Shown here: in pieces, positions 1 to 6,826 of the stretch
How the letters are laid out: each line of letters opens with the position of its first letter
Position numbering within the stretch: position 1 is the first letter of the stretch
Assembly: GCA_035308145.1 (NCBI GenBank)
Contig: DATGHD010000239.1
Location: forward strand, 1-14,701
Direction of reading: 5' to 3'
Length of the DNA stretch: 14,701 nucleotides
Source of the DNA: Roseiarcus sp035308145
Lineage (GTDB): Bacteria; Pseudomonadota; Alphaproteobacteria; Rhizobiales; Beijerinckiaceae
Notes under the pieces: generated by a model
Databases searched by the model: none
The model's input: only the letters and a program-made list of their open reading frames with translations
What the model was told of the DNA's origin: nothing
Position numbers and translations under genes: made by a program

Positions 1-1
1 C

Positions 2-2056
2 GCCACCGTCGCCGTCGCTCAATATCGCGAATTTAACTATGTCGTCGGCGCGACGATCTTCATCGGGCTCCTCGGCCTGTGGACCATGGCTGTCTTCTGG
101 AAAACGGAAGACGGATTCAGCCGTCTTCTTTCAACGATGACGACAACCTCGTGCGTGTTCGGCATTTGGACCCGCTCGCTTGCAATCAATAAAAACGGCA
201 CAAACGCCCAGCTCCTTGCCAGCTTCGCCACTTTGTCCGCCGCGTTCTGGATCGCCGGTGGCCTTTATCCTCTATTGATTGCGACGGTTCTTATTCCGTT
301 ATTTGGTTTCATCAAAATCTCATCGACGAAGTTGCGCGATACGTTTCGCGGCGAAATTGTCGCCCGGCGCGAAGCGGGCATGTTGGCGACGCAGCTCGAC
401 ACCGCGCTCAACAACATGTCGCATGGTCTTTGCATGGTCGACCAAGAGGGTCGCGTGATCGTCGCCAATGAGCAGGTGCTGCGCATATTCGGATTGACGG
501 CCGCGGACGTACAAGTCGGCGCCGACATGCGGGCGATTCTGCGGATGTTGGTGCGCAATGACCTCGTCTCGCGCTCGGAAGTCGACCGCCTGTCGCAGGA
601 GCTGTTCTTCGGCGGCGAGCAGACCGACCTTATCGTCCCGATCGAGACCAAAGACCGGCGCGCGATCGAGGTGACCATTCATCGCATGAAGGATGAGGGC
701 GCCGTCATCGTCATCCAGGACGTGACCGAACGTCGAAACGCGGAGCGGGCTATCGATCGTATGGCGCGCTTCGACGCCGTGACGGAATTGCCCAACCGCC
801 GCTGCTTCGAGGAGCAACTGGCGATCACCCTAAAGGCTTGCCGGCAGGCGCAGGACAAGGTGACCGTCCTCTTCCTCGATCTCGACGACTTCAAGCAGGT
901 CAACGACAGTCTCGGCCACGCGCGCGGCGACAAATTGCTGGCCGCGATCGCCGAGCGCTTGCAGGCGATTGTGCGTCCCTCCGATCTCGTCGCCCGTTGG
1001 GGCGGCGACGAATTCGCGATCCTGCAGCGCCCCGTCAACGACGAACAGCAGACTGCCGCTCTTGCCGAGGAGATTGTTCGCGAGGTCAGCCGGCCGGTCT
1101 TCATCGACGGCTACGAAGTCATTGTCGGCGTCAGCATCGGCAGCTCGAGCGCGCCGCAGGACGGCGCGACCCCTGACGTCATCCTCTCTAACGCCGACAT
1201 GGCGCTCTACGCGGCCAAGGGCGACGGTCGCGGCAAATGGCGCGCTTTCGAGAAATCGATGGACGCGAAAATCCAGATTCGTCGCCTAATCGAGCTGGAT
1301 TTGCGGGCGGCGGTCGCCAACGAGTCGATCGAGGTCTACTACCAGCCGATCATCAGCGTCGCGACGCGCAAGATCGTCAGCTTCGAGGCCTTGTCGCGCT
1401 GGAACCACCCCGTCCGCGGTCGGATGTCGCCCGGCGAATTCATCCCCATTGTCGAAGAGCTTGGCTTGATGGAAGAGCTCGGCGCGAGCGTCCTCAGGCG
1501 CGCCTGCCTTGCCTGCGCCTCCTGGCCTGACGACATCAGCGTCTCCGTCAATCTGTCGTCGTCGCAGTTCCGCGGCGGCAAGGTCGAGCAAGCCGTTCTC
1601 GACGCGCTCACCGCCGCCAATCTTGCCCCTGAGCGCCTCGAGCTCGAGATCACCGAATCGATCCTGCTCGAGGATCGCGCGGCCACGCGCAACGAGCTCG
1701 AGTCGTTGCGCCAGCGCGGGGTGAGGATTTCGCTCGACGACTTCGGCACCGGCTATTCGTCATTGAGTTATCTGCTGACTTTCCCGCTCGATCGCATCAA
1801 GATCGATCGTTCGTTCACCATCGGGCTCGGCGTGCACGAGCGCGCCTCGATATTGGTCGAGAGCGTGGCGCTGATGAGCGGCAGGCTCGGCATGAGCGTT
1901 CTCGTCGAAGGGGTCGAGACCGAGGCGCAGTTCCGCTTCATCCAAGGTCTCGGCACAATTTCCGAGGCGCAGGGCTTCTTGTTCAGCGCGGCCGTCCCGG
2001 AGCAGGAAGCGCGGAAGATGATCGACCGCAAGGCCCGGCAGGACGCCGCGGCCTAA
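2..2056 (+). CDS. Membrane-anchored PAS-GGDEF-EAL cyclic-di-GMP protein (5' end outside window)
   Basis: Bifunctional c-di-GMP turnover protein: GGDEF domains make c-di-GMP from GTP and EAL domains hydrolyse it. The frame is open from base 2 to the TAA at 2054-2056. The first ATG (86) has no ribosome site and lies inside a hydrophobic stretch already open upstream, so the true start is outside the window. Counting from that ATG, a second hydrophobic segment spans about residues 45-76, a PAS-like domain about 105-215, GGDEF about 230-390 and EAL about 400-645. Seen directly: an intact GGDEF motif (residues 306-310), an RxxD inhibitory site (RPSD) exactly five residues before it, an EAL signature (434-436, EALSRW), DDFGTGYSSLSYL from 551, and the downstream KID and VEGVE segments. 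Both catalytic halves therefore look competent, with product feedback on the cyclase. The sensed signal is unknown. It is not obviously linked to the glyoxylate genes downstream. Confidence 0.93.
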   Translation, partial: ATVAVAQYREFNYVVGATIFIGLLGLWTMAVFWKTEDGFSRLLSTMTTTSCVFGIWTRSLAINKNGTNAQLLASFATLSAAFWIAGGLYPLLIATVLIPLFGFIKISSTKLRDTFRGEIVARREAGMLATQLDTALNNMSHGLCMVDQEGRVIVANEQVLRIFGLTAADVQVGADMRAILRMLVRNDLVSRSEVDRLSQELFFGGEQTDLIVPIETKDRRAIEVTIHRMKDEGAVIVIQDVTERRNAERAIDRMARFDAVTELPNRRCFEEQLAITLKACRQAQDKVTVLFLDLDDFKQVNDSLGHARGDKLLAAIAERLQAIVRPSDLVARWGGDEFAILQRPVNDEQQTAALAEEIVREVSRPVFIDGYEVIVGVSIGSSSAPQDGATPDVILSNADMALYAAKGDGRGKWRAFEKSMDAKIQIRRLIELDLRAAVANESIEVYYQPIISVATRKIVSFEALSRWNHPVRGRMSPGEFIPIVEELGLMEELGASVLRRACLACASWPDDISVSVNLSSSQFRGGKVEQAVLDALTAANLAPERLELEITESILLEDRAATRNELESLRQRGVRISLDDFGTGYSSLSYLLTFPLDRIKIDRSFTIGLGVHERASILVESVALMSGRLGMSVLVEGVETEAQFRFIQGLGTISEAQGFLFSAAVPEQEARKMIDRKARQDAAA

Positions 2057-2109
2057 CCCCACGCGGGAGCTTTCCTACCGGCCGCCGCCCGTCGTCGAGC
2101 GGGGCAAAG

Positions 2110-2128
2110 CGCCAAGCGAGACTTGGCG
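2110..2128. repeat. Inverted repeat downstream of the GGDEF-EAL gene
   Basis: Perfect 7-bp arms CGCCAAG (2110-2116) and CTTGGCG (2122-2128) around a 5-nt CGAGA loop, starting 53 nt after the GGDEF-EAL stop. No T-tract follows, so it is not a classical intrinsic terminator. It could be a terminator-like hairpin or an operator, since the right arm overlaps a candidate -35 for iclR. Confidence 0.4.
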
Positions 2129-2152
2129 TAAAATCCTTAGATGTCTTAACAT
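2123..2152 (+). promoter_or_regulatory. Candidate iclR promoter with overlapping small palindrome
   Basis: A sigma70-like pair can be drawn: TTGGCG at 2123-2128 and TAACAT at 2147-2152, 18 nt apart. A palindrome GATGT-CTTA-ACATC (2140-2153) covers the -10 position. That placement would suit autorepression by the adjacent IclR-type regulator. This is inference from motif shape only; alphaproteobacterial -10 boxes are degenerate. Confidence 0.3.
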
Positions 2153-2170
2153 CATTCCTGTCGGCGAGGC

Positions 2171-2190
2171 GGGCGGCGCTCGCGCCGCCC
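2171..2190 (+). repeat. GC-rich perfect hairpin in the iclR leader
   Basis: GGGCGGCG (2171-2178) pairs perfectly with CGCCGCCC (2183-2190) around a CTCG loop. The purine run AAAGG (2191-2195) follows with no gap. The stem lies in the presumed iclR 5' leader and could affect ribosome access, or act as a terminator-like barrier behind the upstream gene. Confidence 0.45.
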
Positions 2191-2216
2191 AAAGGCCGTA
2201 ATTGGACATATCGCGC

Positions 2217-3089
2217 ATGGGGACTCGCGCCAGGCTTCGGCGGACGAGGGGCGAACGCCGGCCGGCGCCGGAGGACGGCGAGACCGGCGACGTGGTCCAA
2301 TCCGTTGACCGGGCAATGGCCCTGCTCGACGTTTTGGGCGAGGACGAAGAAGGCTATCGTCTTCGCGATCTTTCGATCCGAACCGGCCTCTCGCCCTCGA
2401 CCGTCCACCGGCTGCTGACCACCCTCGAGCGCCGTCGCTTCGTCGAATTCGACCAAACCGAAGGGGCTTGGCACGTCGGCCGGCAGGCGTTTGCGATCGG
2501 CTCAGCTTTCGTGCGACGCCGCAATTTCGTTGCGCCCGCCCTGCCCTTCCTCAAACGCCTGCGCGACCTCACTCATGAGACCGCCAATCTTGGCGTGGCC
2601 GACGACGGCGAAGTCGTCGTTCTCACCCAGGTCGAAAGCCGCGAGATCATGCGCGCCATAACGAGGGTCGGCGGGCGCGCGCCCATGGTGACGTCCGGAC
2701 TCGGCAAGGCGATTCTCGCCACTTATTCGGATGAGGATGTCGCGGCGATCATTCGCCGCCACGGCATGAAGCGTCTGACGCCGAAATCTGTGACGCGGGC
2801 CGGCGATTTGCGCGATGTGCTCGAACAGGCGCGGCGCGACGGCTACGCGCTGGACGATGAAGAATATCTCGCGGGCCTTAGATGCGTCGCCGCGGTGGTC
2901 TACAATGATCAGGCAGAGGCCATGGCGGCGATTTCGGTCTCGGGCCTCGCGAGTCGTGTGCCAAGCGAGCGCTTGCCGCAGCTTGGCAGACTTGTCAGCG
3001 AAGTCGCCCAAGAGCTCACCGTCGCGCTCGGCGGAAGCTTGCCGAAGGCCGCCGAGCGACCGTCTCGTCCTGAAATTGGCGCAGCGTAA
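2217..3089 (+). CDS. IclR-family transcriptional regulator
   Basis: Probable local regulator of the glyoxylate operon that starts 144 nt downstream on the same strand. The N-terminal winged helix-turn-helix is clear: VQSVDRAMALLDVL, then LRDLSIRTGLSPSTVHRLLTTLERRRFV. The C-terminal IclR effector domain carries the family signature around DDEEYLAGLRCVAAVVYN. Length of 290 residues from ATG 2217 is usual for the family. An in-frame TTG at 2202 would add five residues and has AAAGG at 2191-2195 in good position, so the start is open. Known relatives such as AllR sense glyoxylate-type metabolites and control gcl operons. That this protein binds glyoxylate or a similar acid is inferred from gene order, not visible in the sequence. 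Confidence 0.92.
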   Translation: MGTRARLRRTRGERRPAPEDGETGDVVQSVDRAMALLDVLGEDEEGYRLRDLSIRTGLSPSTVHRLLTTLERRRFVEFDQTEGAWHVGRQAFAIGSAFVRRRNFVAPALPFLKRLRDLTHETANLGVADDGEVVVLTQVESREIMRAITRVGGRAPMVTSGLGKAILATYSDEDVAAIIRRHGMKRLTPKSVTRAGDLRDVLEQARRDGYALDDEEYLAGLRCVAAVVYNDQAEAMAAISVSGLASRVPSERLPQLGRLVSEVAQELTVALGGSLPKAAERPSRPEIGAA

Positions 3090-3093
3090 CATA

Positions 3094-3145
3094 TTGAAAC
3101 ATAAGCGTGTTTTCTCGATTTTTCGCCTGATGGAAAATAAATTCA
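3094..3145 (+). promoter_or_regulatory. Candidate gcl operon promoter and operator
   Basis: AT-rich stretch between iclR and gcl. TTGAAA (3094-3099) is a good -35, with a weaker GATTTT (3117-3122) 17 nt downstream. AAACA (3097-3101) and TGTTT (3108-3112) form an inverted repeat overlapping the -35. TGGAAAATAAATTCA (3131-3145) just after the presumed -10 is an imperfect palindrome. Either could be the IclR binding site. No binding evidence is available from sequence alone. Confidence 0.35.
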
Positions 3146-3222
3146 CGGCGATTGAGATGCGCTGGCGCGTTGGCGACAATGCCATGAGCCGAAATTATTA
3201 GGTCCCGTGCTCGATTTGGATC

Positions 3223-3230
3223 GGAGGAAA
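3223..3230 (+). promoter_or_regulatory. Strong ribosome binding site that sets the gcl start
   Basis: GGAGG (3223-3227) followed by AAA stands 6 nt before the GTG at 3234. It lies inside the longer open frame that begins at GTG 3207, so it argues for the shorter, E. coli-like N-terminus. Confidence 0.75.
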
Positions 3231-3233
3231 GCC

Positions 3234-5045
3234 GTGGCGAGGATGAAAGCGATCGAAGCCGCCGTCCGCGTGCTCGAAAAGGAAGGGATCACCTGCGCCT
3301 TCGGCGTGCCAGGCGCGGCGATCAACCCGCTTTACGCGGCTCTGAAGGCGCGTGGATCGATCCGTCATATATTGGCGCGCCATGTTGAGGGCGCCTCGCA
3401 TATGGCCGACGGTTATAGCCGCGCCAAGGTTGGCAACATCGGCGTCTGCATCGGAACGTCAGGCCCGGCCGGCACCGACATGATCACCGGCATCTACGCG
3501 GCCGCCGCCGATTCGATTCCGATCCTTTGCATCACCGGCCAGGCGCCTCGCGCCAAGCTCGCCAAGGAGGATTTTCAAGCCGTCGACATCGAGGCGATCG
3601 CCAAGCCGGTCGCCAAATGGGCGGTCACCGTGCGCGAACCGGCGCTGGTCCCGATGGTTTTCGCCCAAGCCTTCCACGTCATGCGTTCGGGACGCCCGGG
3701 TCCCGTCCTCGTCGATTTGCCAATCGACGTCCAGACCGCCGAGATTGAGTACGACGATTCAACGTACCAGCCCCTGCCCGTCTACAAACCGGCCGCGACG
3801 CGCAAGCAAGCTGAGCGCGCGCTCAGCCTTCTCAACGCATCGGAGCAACCGCTGATCGTCGCCGGCGGCGGAATCATCAACGCCGACGCGTGCGATCTTC
3901 TCGTCGACTTTGCCGAGCTGACCGGCGTGCCGGTCATCCCGACGCTGATGGGCTGGGGCTCGATTCCCGACGATCACCCGCTGATGGCCGGCATGGTTGG
4001 CCTGCAGACCAGCCATCGCTACGGCAACGCAACCTTCCTTGAATCCGATTTCGTCTTCGGCATCGGCAATCGCTGGGCCAACCGCCACACCGGCTCGGTC
4101 GAGACCTATACGAGGGGCCGCAAATTCATCCATGTCGACATCGAGCCGACGCAGATCGGCCGGGTCTTCGGTCCGGATTTCGGCATTGTCTCCGACGCCA
4201 AGGCGGCGTTGAAGCTTTTCATCGACGTCGCGCGCGAGATGAAGGCGGCGGGCAAGCTCAAGGATCGCGGCGCCTGGGCCGCCAAATGCCTGCATCGCAA
4301 GAAGAACATGCTGCGCAAGAGCCACTTCGACCAGGTGCCCTTGAAGCCGCAGCGCGTCTATGAGGAGATGAATGAGGCTTTTGGCCGCGACACCTGTTAT
4401 GTGACGACGATCGGCCTCTCGCAGATCGCCGGCGCGCAATTCTTGAAAGTCTACAATCCGCGCAACTGGATCAACTGCGGCCAGGCTGGCCCGCTCGGCT
4501 GGACGCTGCCCGCGGCGCTCGGCGTCCGCGCGGCCGACCCGAAGAAGACGATCGTGGCGCTTTCCGGCGACTACGACTTTCAATTCATGATCGAGGAGCT
4601 CGCCGTCGGCGCGCAGCATAAATTGCCGTACCTTCATATGGTCGTGAACAACTCGTACCTGGGCCTGATCCGCCAGTCGCAACGCGGCTTTCAGATGGAT
4701 TTCGAGGTCAGCCTCGCCTTCGACAACATCAACGCCGCGCAGGACGGCGACGCGATTCCCGGCTATGGCGTCGATCATGTCGCAGTCGCTGAAGGGCTCG
4801 GCTGCAAGGCGATCCGAGTGAAGAGCCCGAATGAGTTCAAGGACGCTTTCGCCAAAGCCCAGGCGCTGATGGAGGAGCACCAAGTGCCCGTGGTCGTCGA
4901 ATTCATCCTCGAACGCGTGACCAATATCGCGATGGGCGCTGAGGTCGACAACATCAATGAATTCGAGGAGATTTTGTGCCTCGATCCGTCGCTGTCGATC
5001 AAGAAGAGCCAGGACTTGCGGACGCCCGAAAAGGCCGGCGCCTGA
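3234..5045 (+). CDS. gcl: Glyoxylate carboligase (tartronate-semialdehyde synthase)
   Basis: ThDP-dependent, FAD-containing enzyme condensing two glyoxylates to tartronate semialdehyde with release of CO2; cytoplasmic. The GTG start at 3234 gives 603 residues beginning MARMKAIEAAVRVLEKEG, matching the N-terminus I recall for E. coli Gcl (593 aa). Seen directly: FGVPGAAINP (23-32), RHVEGASHMADGYSRA with valine at position 51, GTSGPAGTDMITG, ITGQAPRAKL, KEDFQAVDIEAIAKPVAKW, and the cofactor segment GDYDFQF (from 445) to NN (472-473). Valine at 51 in place of the usual ThDP-activating glutamate is the known hallmark of Gcl and separates it from acetolactate synthase. First gene of a four-gene operon; hyi follows after 42 nt. 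No damage seen. Confidence 0.97.
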   Translation: MARMKAIEAAVRVLEKEGITCAFGVPGAAINPLYAALKARGSIRHILARHVEGASHMADGYSRAKVGNIGVCIGTSGPAGTDMITGIYAAAADSIPILCITGQAPRAKLAKEDFQAVDIEAIAKPVAKWAVTVREPALVPMVFAQAFHVMRSGRPGPVLVDLPIDVQTAEIEYDDSTYQPLPVYKPAATRKQAERALSLLNASEQPLIVAGGGIINADACDLLVDFAELTGVPVIPTLMGWGSIPDDHPLMAGMVGLQTSHRYGNATFLESDFVFGIGNRWANRHTGSVETYTRGRKFIHVDIEPTQIGRVFGPDFGIVSDAKAALKLFIDVAREMKAAGKLKDRGAWAAKCLHRKKNMLRKSHFDQVPLKPQRVYEEMNEAFGRDTCYVTTIGLSQIAGAQFLKVYNPRNWINCGQAGPLGWTLPAALGVRAADPKKTIVALSGDYDFQFMIEELAVGAQHKLPYLHMVVNNSYLGLIRQSQRGFQMDFEVSLAFDNINAAQDGDAIPGYGVDHVAVAEGLGCKAIRVKSPNEFKDAFAKAQALMEEHQVPVVVEFILERVTNIAMGAEVDNINEFEEILCLDPSLSIKKSQDLRTPEKAGA

Positions 5046-5087
5046 GGGAACGCGCGCCTCGCGCCGCCAAACGCTAAAGGATAGACG

Positions 5088-5873
5088 ATGCCGAAATTCG
5101 ACGCCAATCTCACCTTTCTCTTCAACGAGTTGCCGTTTCTCGACCGCTTTGCTGCGGCGCGCAAGGCCGGCTTCCTCGGCGTTGAATATATGTCGCCCTA
5201 CGAGACGACGAAGGAGGAGATCGCCGCGCGGCTCCGCGACAACGGGCTGACGCAGGCGCTCTTCAACTTGCCGGCCGGCGACTGGGGCAAGGGCGAACGC
5301 GGCATGGCGGTCCTCCCCGACCGCGTCGATGAATTCAAACGCGGCGTCGGAAAGGCGATCGACTATGCCGGCGCGCTTGGATGCAAGCAGATCAATTGCC
5401 TCGCCGGCCTCGCGCCCAAGGACGCCGAGGCGGCGGCGCTTCAAAAGACGTTTGTCGCGAACCTCGCCTATGCCGCGAGCGAGCTCGGCAAGGCCGGAAT
5501 CCGCCTCCTCATCGAGCCTTGCAACACGCGCGACATGCCCGGTTTCTATCTCAATCGGACCGAGCAGGCGCTGCGACTGATCGACGAAGTCGGTTCGGAC
5601 AACCTCTACGTTCAGTACGACATCTATCATATGCAAAATATGGAGGGCGACCTCGCCCGGACGATCGAGGCGAACCTAAAACGCATCGCCCATATTCAAA
5701 TCGCCGACAATCCCGGCCGCAACGAGCCCGGCACTGGCGAAATCAACTATCCGTTTCTTTTCGCGCACCTCGACAAGATCGGCTACCGCGGATGGGTCGG
5801 TTGCGAATACCGGCCGCGCGCGACCACGGCGGAAGGGTTGGGCTGGCTCTCAGCTCTGCGCGCAGCCGCGTGA
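5088..5873 (+). CDS. hyi: Hydroxypyruvate isomerase
   Basis: Interconverts hydroxypyruvate and tartronate semialdehyde, the product of Gcl. The protein has 261 residues, close to E. coli Hyi (258), in the xylose-isomerase-like TIM-barrel family. Seen directly: NLPAGDWGKGERG (60-72), LLIEP with Glu143, QYDIYHMQNMEGDL with Asp178, HIQIADNPGRNEPGTGEINY with Gln204, and WVGCEY with Glu240. The two glutamates, the aspartate and the HIQIAD segment fit the metal site of this family. AAAGGA at 5076-5081 sits 6 nt before the ATG. It lies 42 nt after gcl and 31 nt before glxR. Family members are sometimes annotated generally as TIM-barrel isomerases, but the context makes Hyi the best call. Confidence 0.94.
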   Translation: MPKFDANLTFLFNELPFLDRFAAARKAGFLGVEYMSPYETTKEEIAARLRDNGLTQALFNLPAGDWGKGERGMAVLPDRVDEFKRGVGKAIDYAGALGCKQINCLAGLAPKDAEAAALQKTFVANLAYAASELGKAGIRLLIEPCNTRDMPGFYLNRTEQALRLIDEVGSDNLYVQYDIYHMQNMEGDLARTIEANLKRIAHIQIADNPGRNEPGTGEINYPFLFAHLDKIGYRGWVGCEYRPRATTAEGLGWLSALRAAA

Positions 5874-5874
5874 C

Positions 5875-5890
5875 TTGCGGCGAGCCGCAA
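5875..5890 (+). repeat. Perfect hairpin abutting the glxR ribosome binding site
   Basis: TTGCGGC (5875-5881) and GCCGCAA (5884-5890) are exact reverse complements. The hairpin would have a 6-bp stem and CGAG tetraloop, or 7 bp around GA. It begins one base after the hyi stop and is followed with no gap by AGGAG (5891-5895), the glxR ribosome site. Confidence 0.5.
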
Positions 5891-5904
5891 AGGAGACTTC
5901 AGAT

Positions 5905-6798
5905 ATGATCGACATTGGCTTCATCGGCCTCGGCGTGATGGGGCGGCCCATGGCCGCCAATCTCATCAACGCCGGGCATCGGCTGCGCCTACGCTCCGGC
6001 CACGTCGTCCCCGACGATCTCGTCAAGAGCGGCGGCGTCGTTTGCGCGACCAACAAGGAGGTGGCGCAAAAGTCGGAGATCATCATCACGATGGTGCCGG
6101 ATACGCCGCAGGTCGAGGATGTGCTGTTTGGCGAAAGCGGCGTCGCCGAGGGCTTGCGCAAGGGCAAGATTGTTGTCGACATGAGCTCGATCTCGCCGCT
6201 CGCCACCAAGGAATTCGCCAAAAGGGTGAACGCGCTCGGGGCCGACTATCTCGACGCGCCGGTCTCCGGCGGCGAGGTTGGCGCCAAGGCCGCGTCTTTG
6301 ACGATCATGGTCGGCGGTCCAGAGGCCGCCTTCAATCGAGTGAAGCCGATCTTCGAGAAGCTCGGCAAGAACATCACACTCGTCGGCGGCAATGGCGACG
6401 GGCAGACGACAAAGGTCGCCAATCAGATCATCGTCGCCTTGAACATCGAGGCGGTGGCCGAAGCGCTGCTCTTCGCCGCAAAAGCGGGCGCCGATCCGGC
6501 GCGCGTCCGCCAGGCGTTGATGGGCGGTTTCGCCTCCTCGCGCATTCTCGAAGTGCATGGCGAGCGAATGGTCAAACGCACATTTGATCCGGGCTTCCGC
6601 ATCGAATTGCACCAAAAGGACCTGAACCTCGCGTTGCAAGGCGCGAGGAGCCTCGGCGTCTCCCTGCCGAACACAGCCTCCGCCCAGGAATTGTTCAACG
6701 TCTGCGCAGCGCATGGCGGCAAAGCGTGGGATCATTCGGCGATGGTGCGCGCGCTGGAAATCATGTCCAATCACGAGGTCGCCAAGAAAGGCGCGTGA
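5905..6798 (+). CDS. glxR: Tartronate semialdehyde reductase (2-hydroxy-3-oxopropionate reductase)
   Basis: NAD(P)H-dependent reduction of tartronate semialdehyde to D-glycerate; member of the beta-hydroxyacid dehydrogenase family. The ATG at 5905, with AGGAG 9 nt upstream, gives 297 residues, near GarR/GlxR (292-294). An upstream in-frame TTG at 5875 has no ribosome site and would place extra residues before the Rossmann strand. Seen directly: GFIGLGVMGRPMA with GLGVMG at 8-13, the substrate signature DAPVSGGEVGA (117-127), catalytic Lys170 in KVANQ, and HQKDLNLAL around Lys238. It stands third in the operon, matching its place after Gcl in the pathway. Related 3-hydroxyisobutyrate dehydrogenases share the fold, but the context and the MVPDTPQVEDVLFG segment favour GlxR. 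Confidence 0.94.
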   Translation: MIDIGFIGLGVMGRPMAANLINAGHRLRLRSGHVVPDDLVKSGGVVCATNKEVAQKSEIIITMVPDTPQVEDVLFGESGVAEGLRKGKIVVDMSSISPLATKEFAKRVNALGADYLDAPVSGGEVGAKAASLTIMVGGPEAAFNRVKPIFEKLGKNITLVGGNGDGQTTKVANQIIVALNIEAVAEALLFAAKAGADPARVRQALMGGFASSRILEVHGERMVKRTFDPGFRIELHQKDLNLALQGARSLGVSLPNTASAQELFNVCAAHGGKAWDHSAMVRALEIMSNHEVAKKGA

Positions 6799-6826
6799 GG
6801 GGCTGGCGGATGGTTCCGCGAACGTC

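Noticed and set aside
86..88. ATG 86 as the start of the GGDEF-EAL gene
   Set aside because: No ribosome site precedes it, and the frame is open and membrane-like upstream to the window edge.
3207..3233. GTG 3207 as the gcl start
   Set aside because: The strong GGAGG at 3223-3227 lies inside this extension and points to GTG 3234, which also matches the known Gcl N-terminus.
3759..5636. 625-codon minus-strand open frame opposite gcl and hyi
   Set aside because: It lies fully antisense to two strongly identified genes, shows no recognisable domain, and long antisense frames are expected in GC-rich codon-biased DNA.
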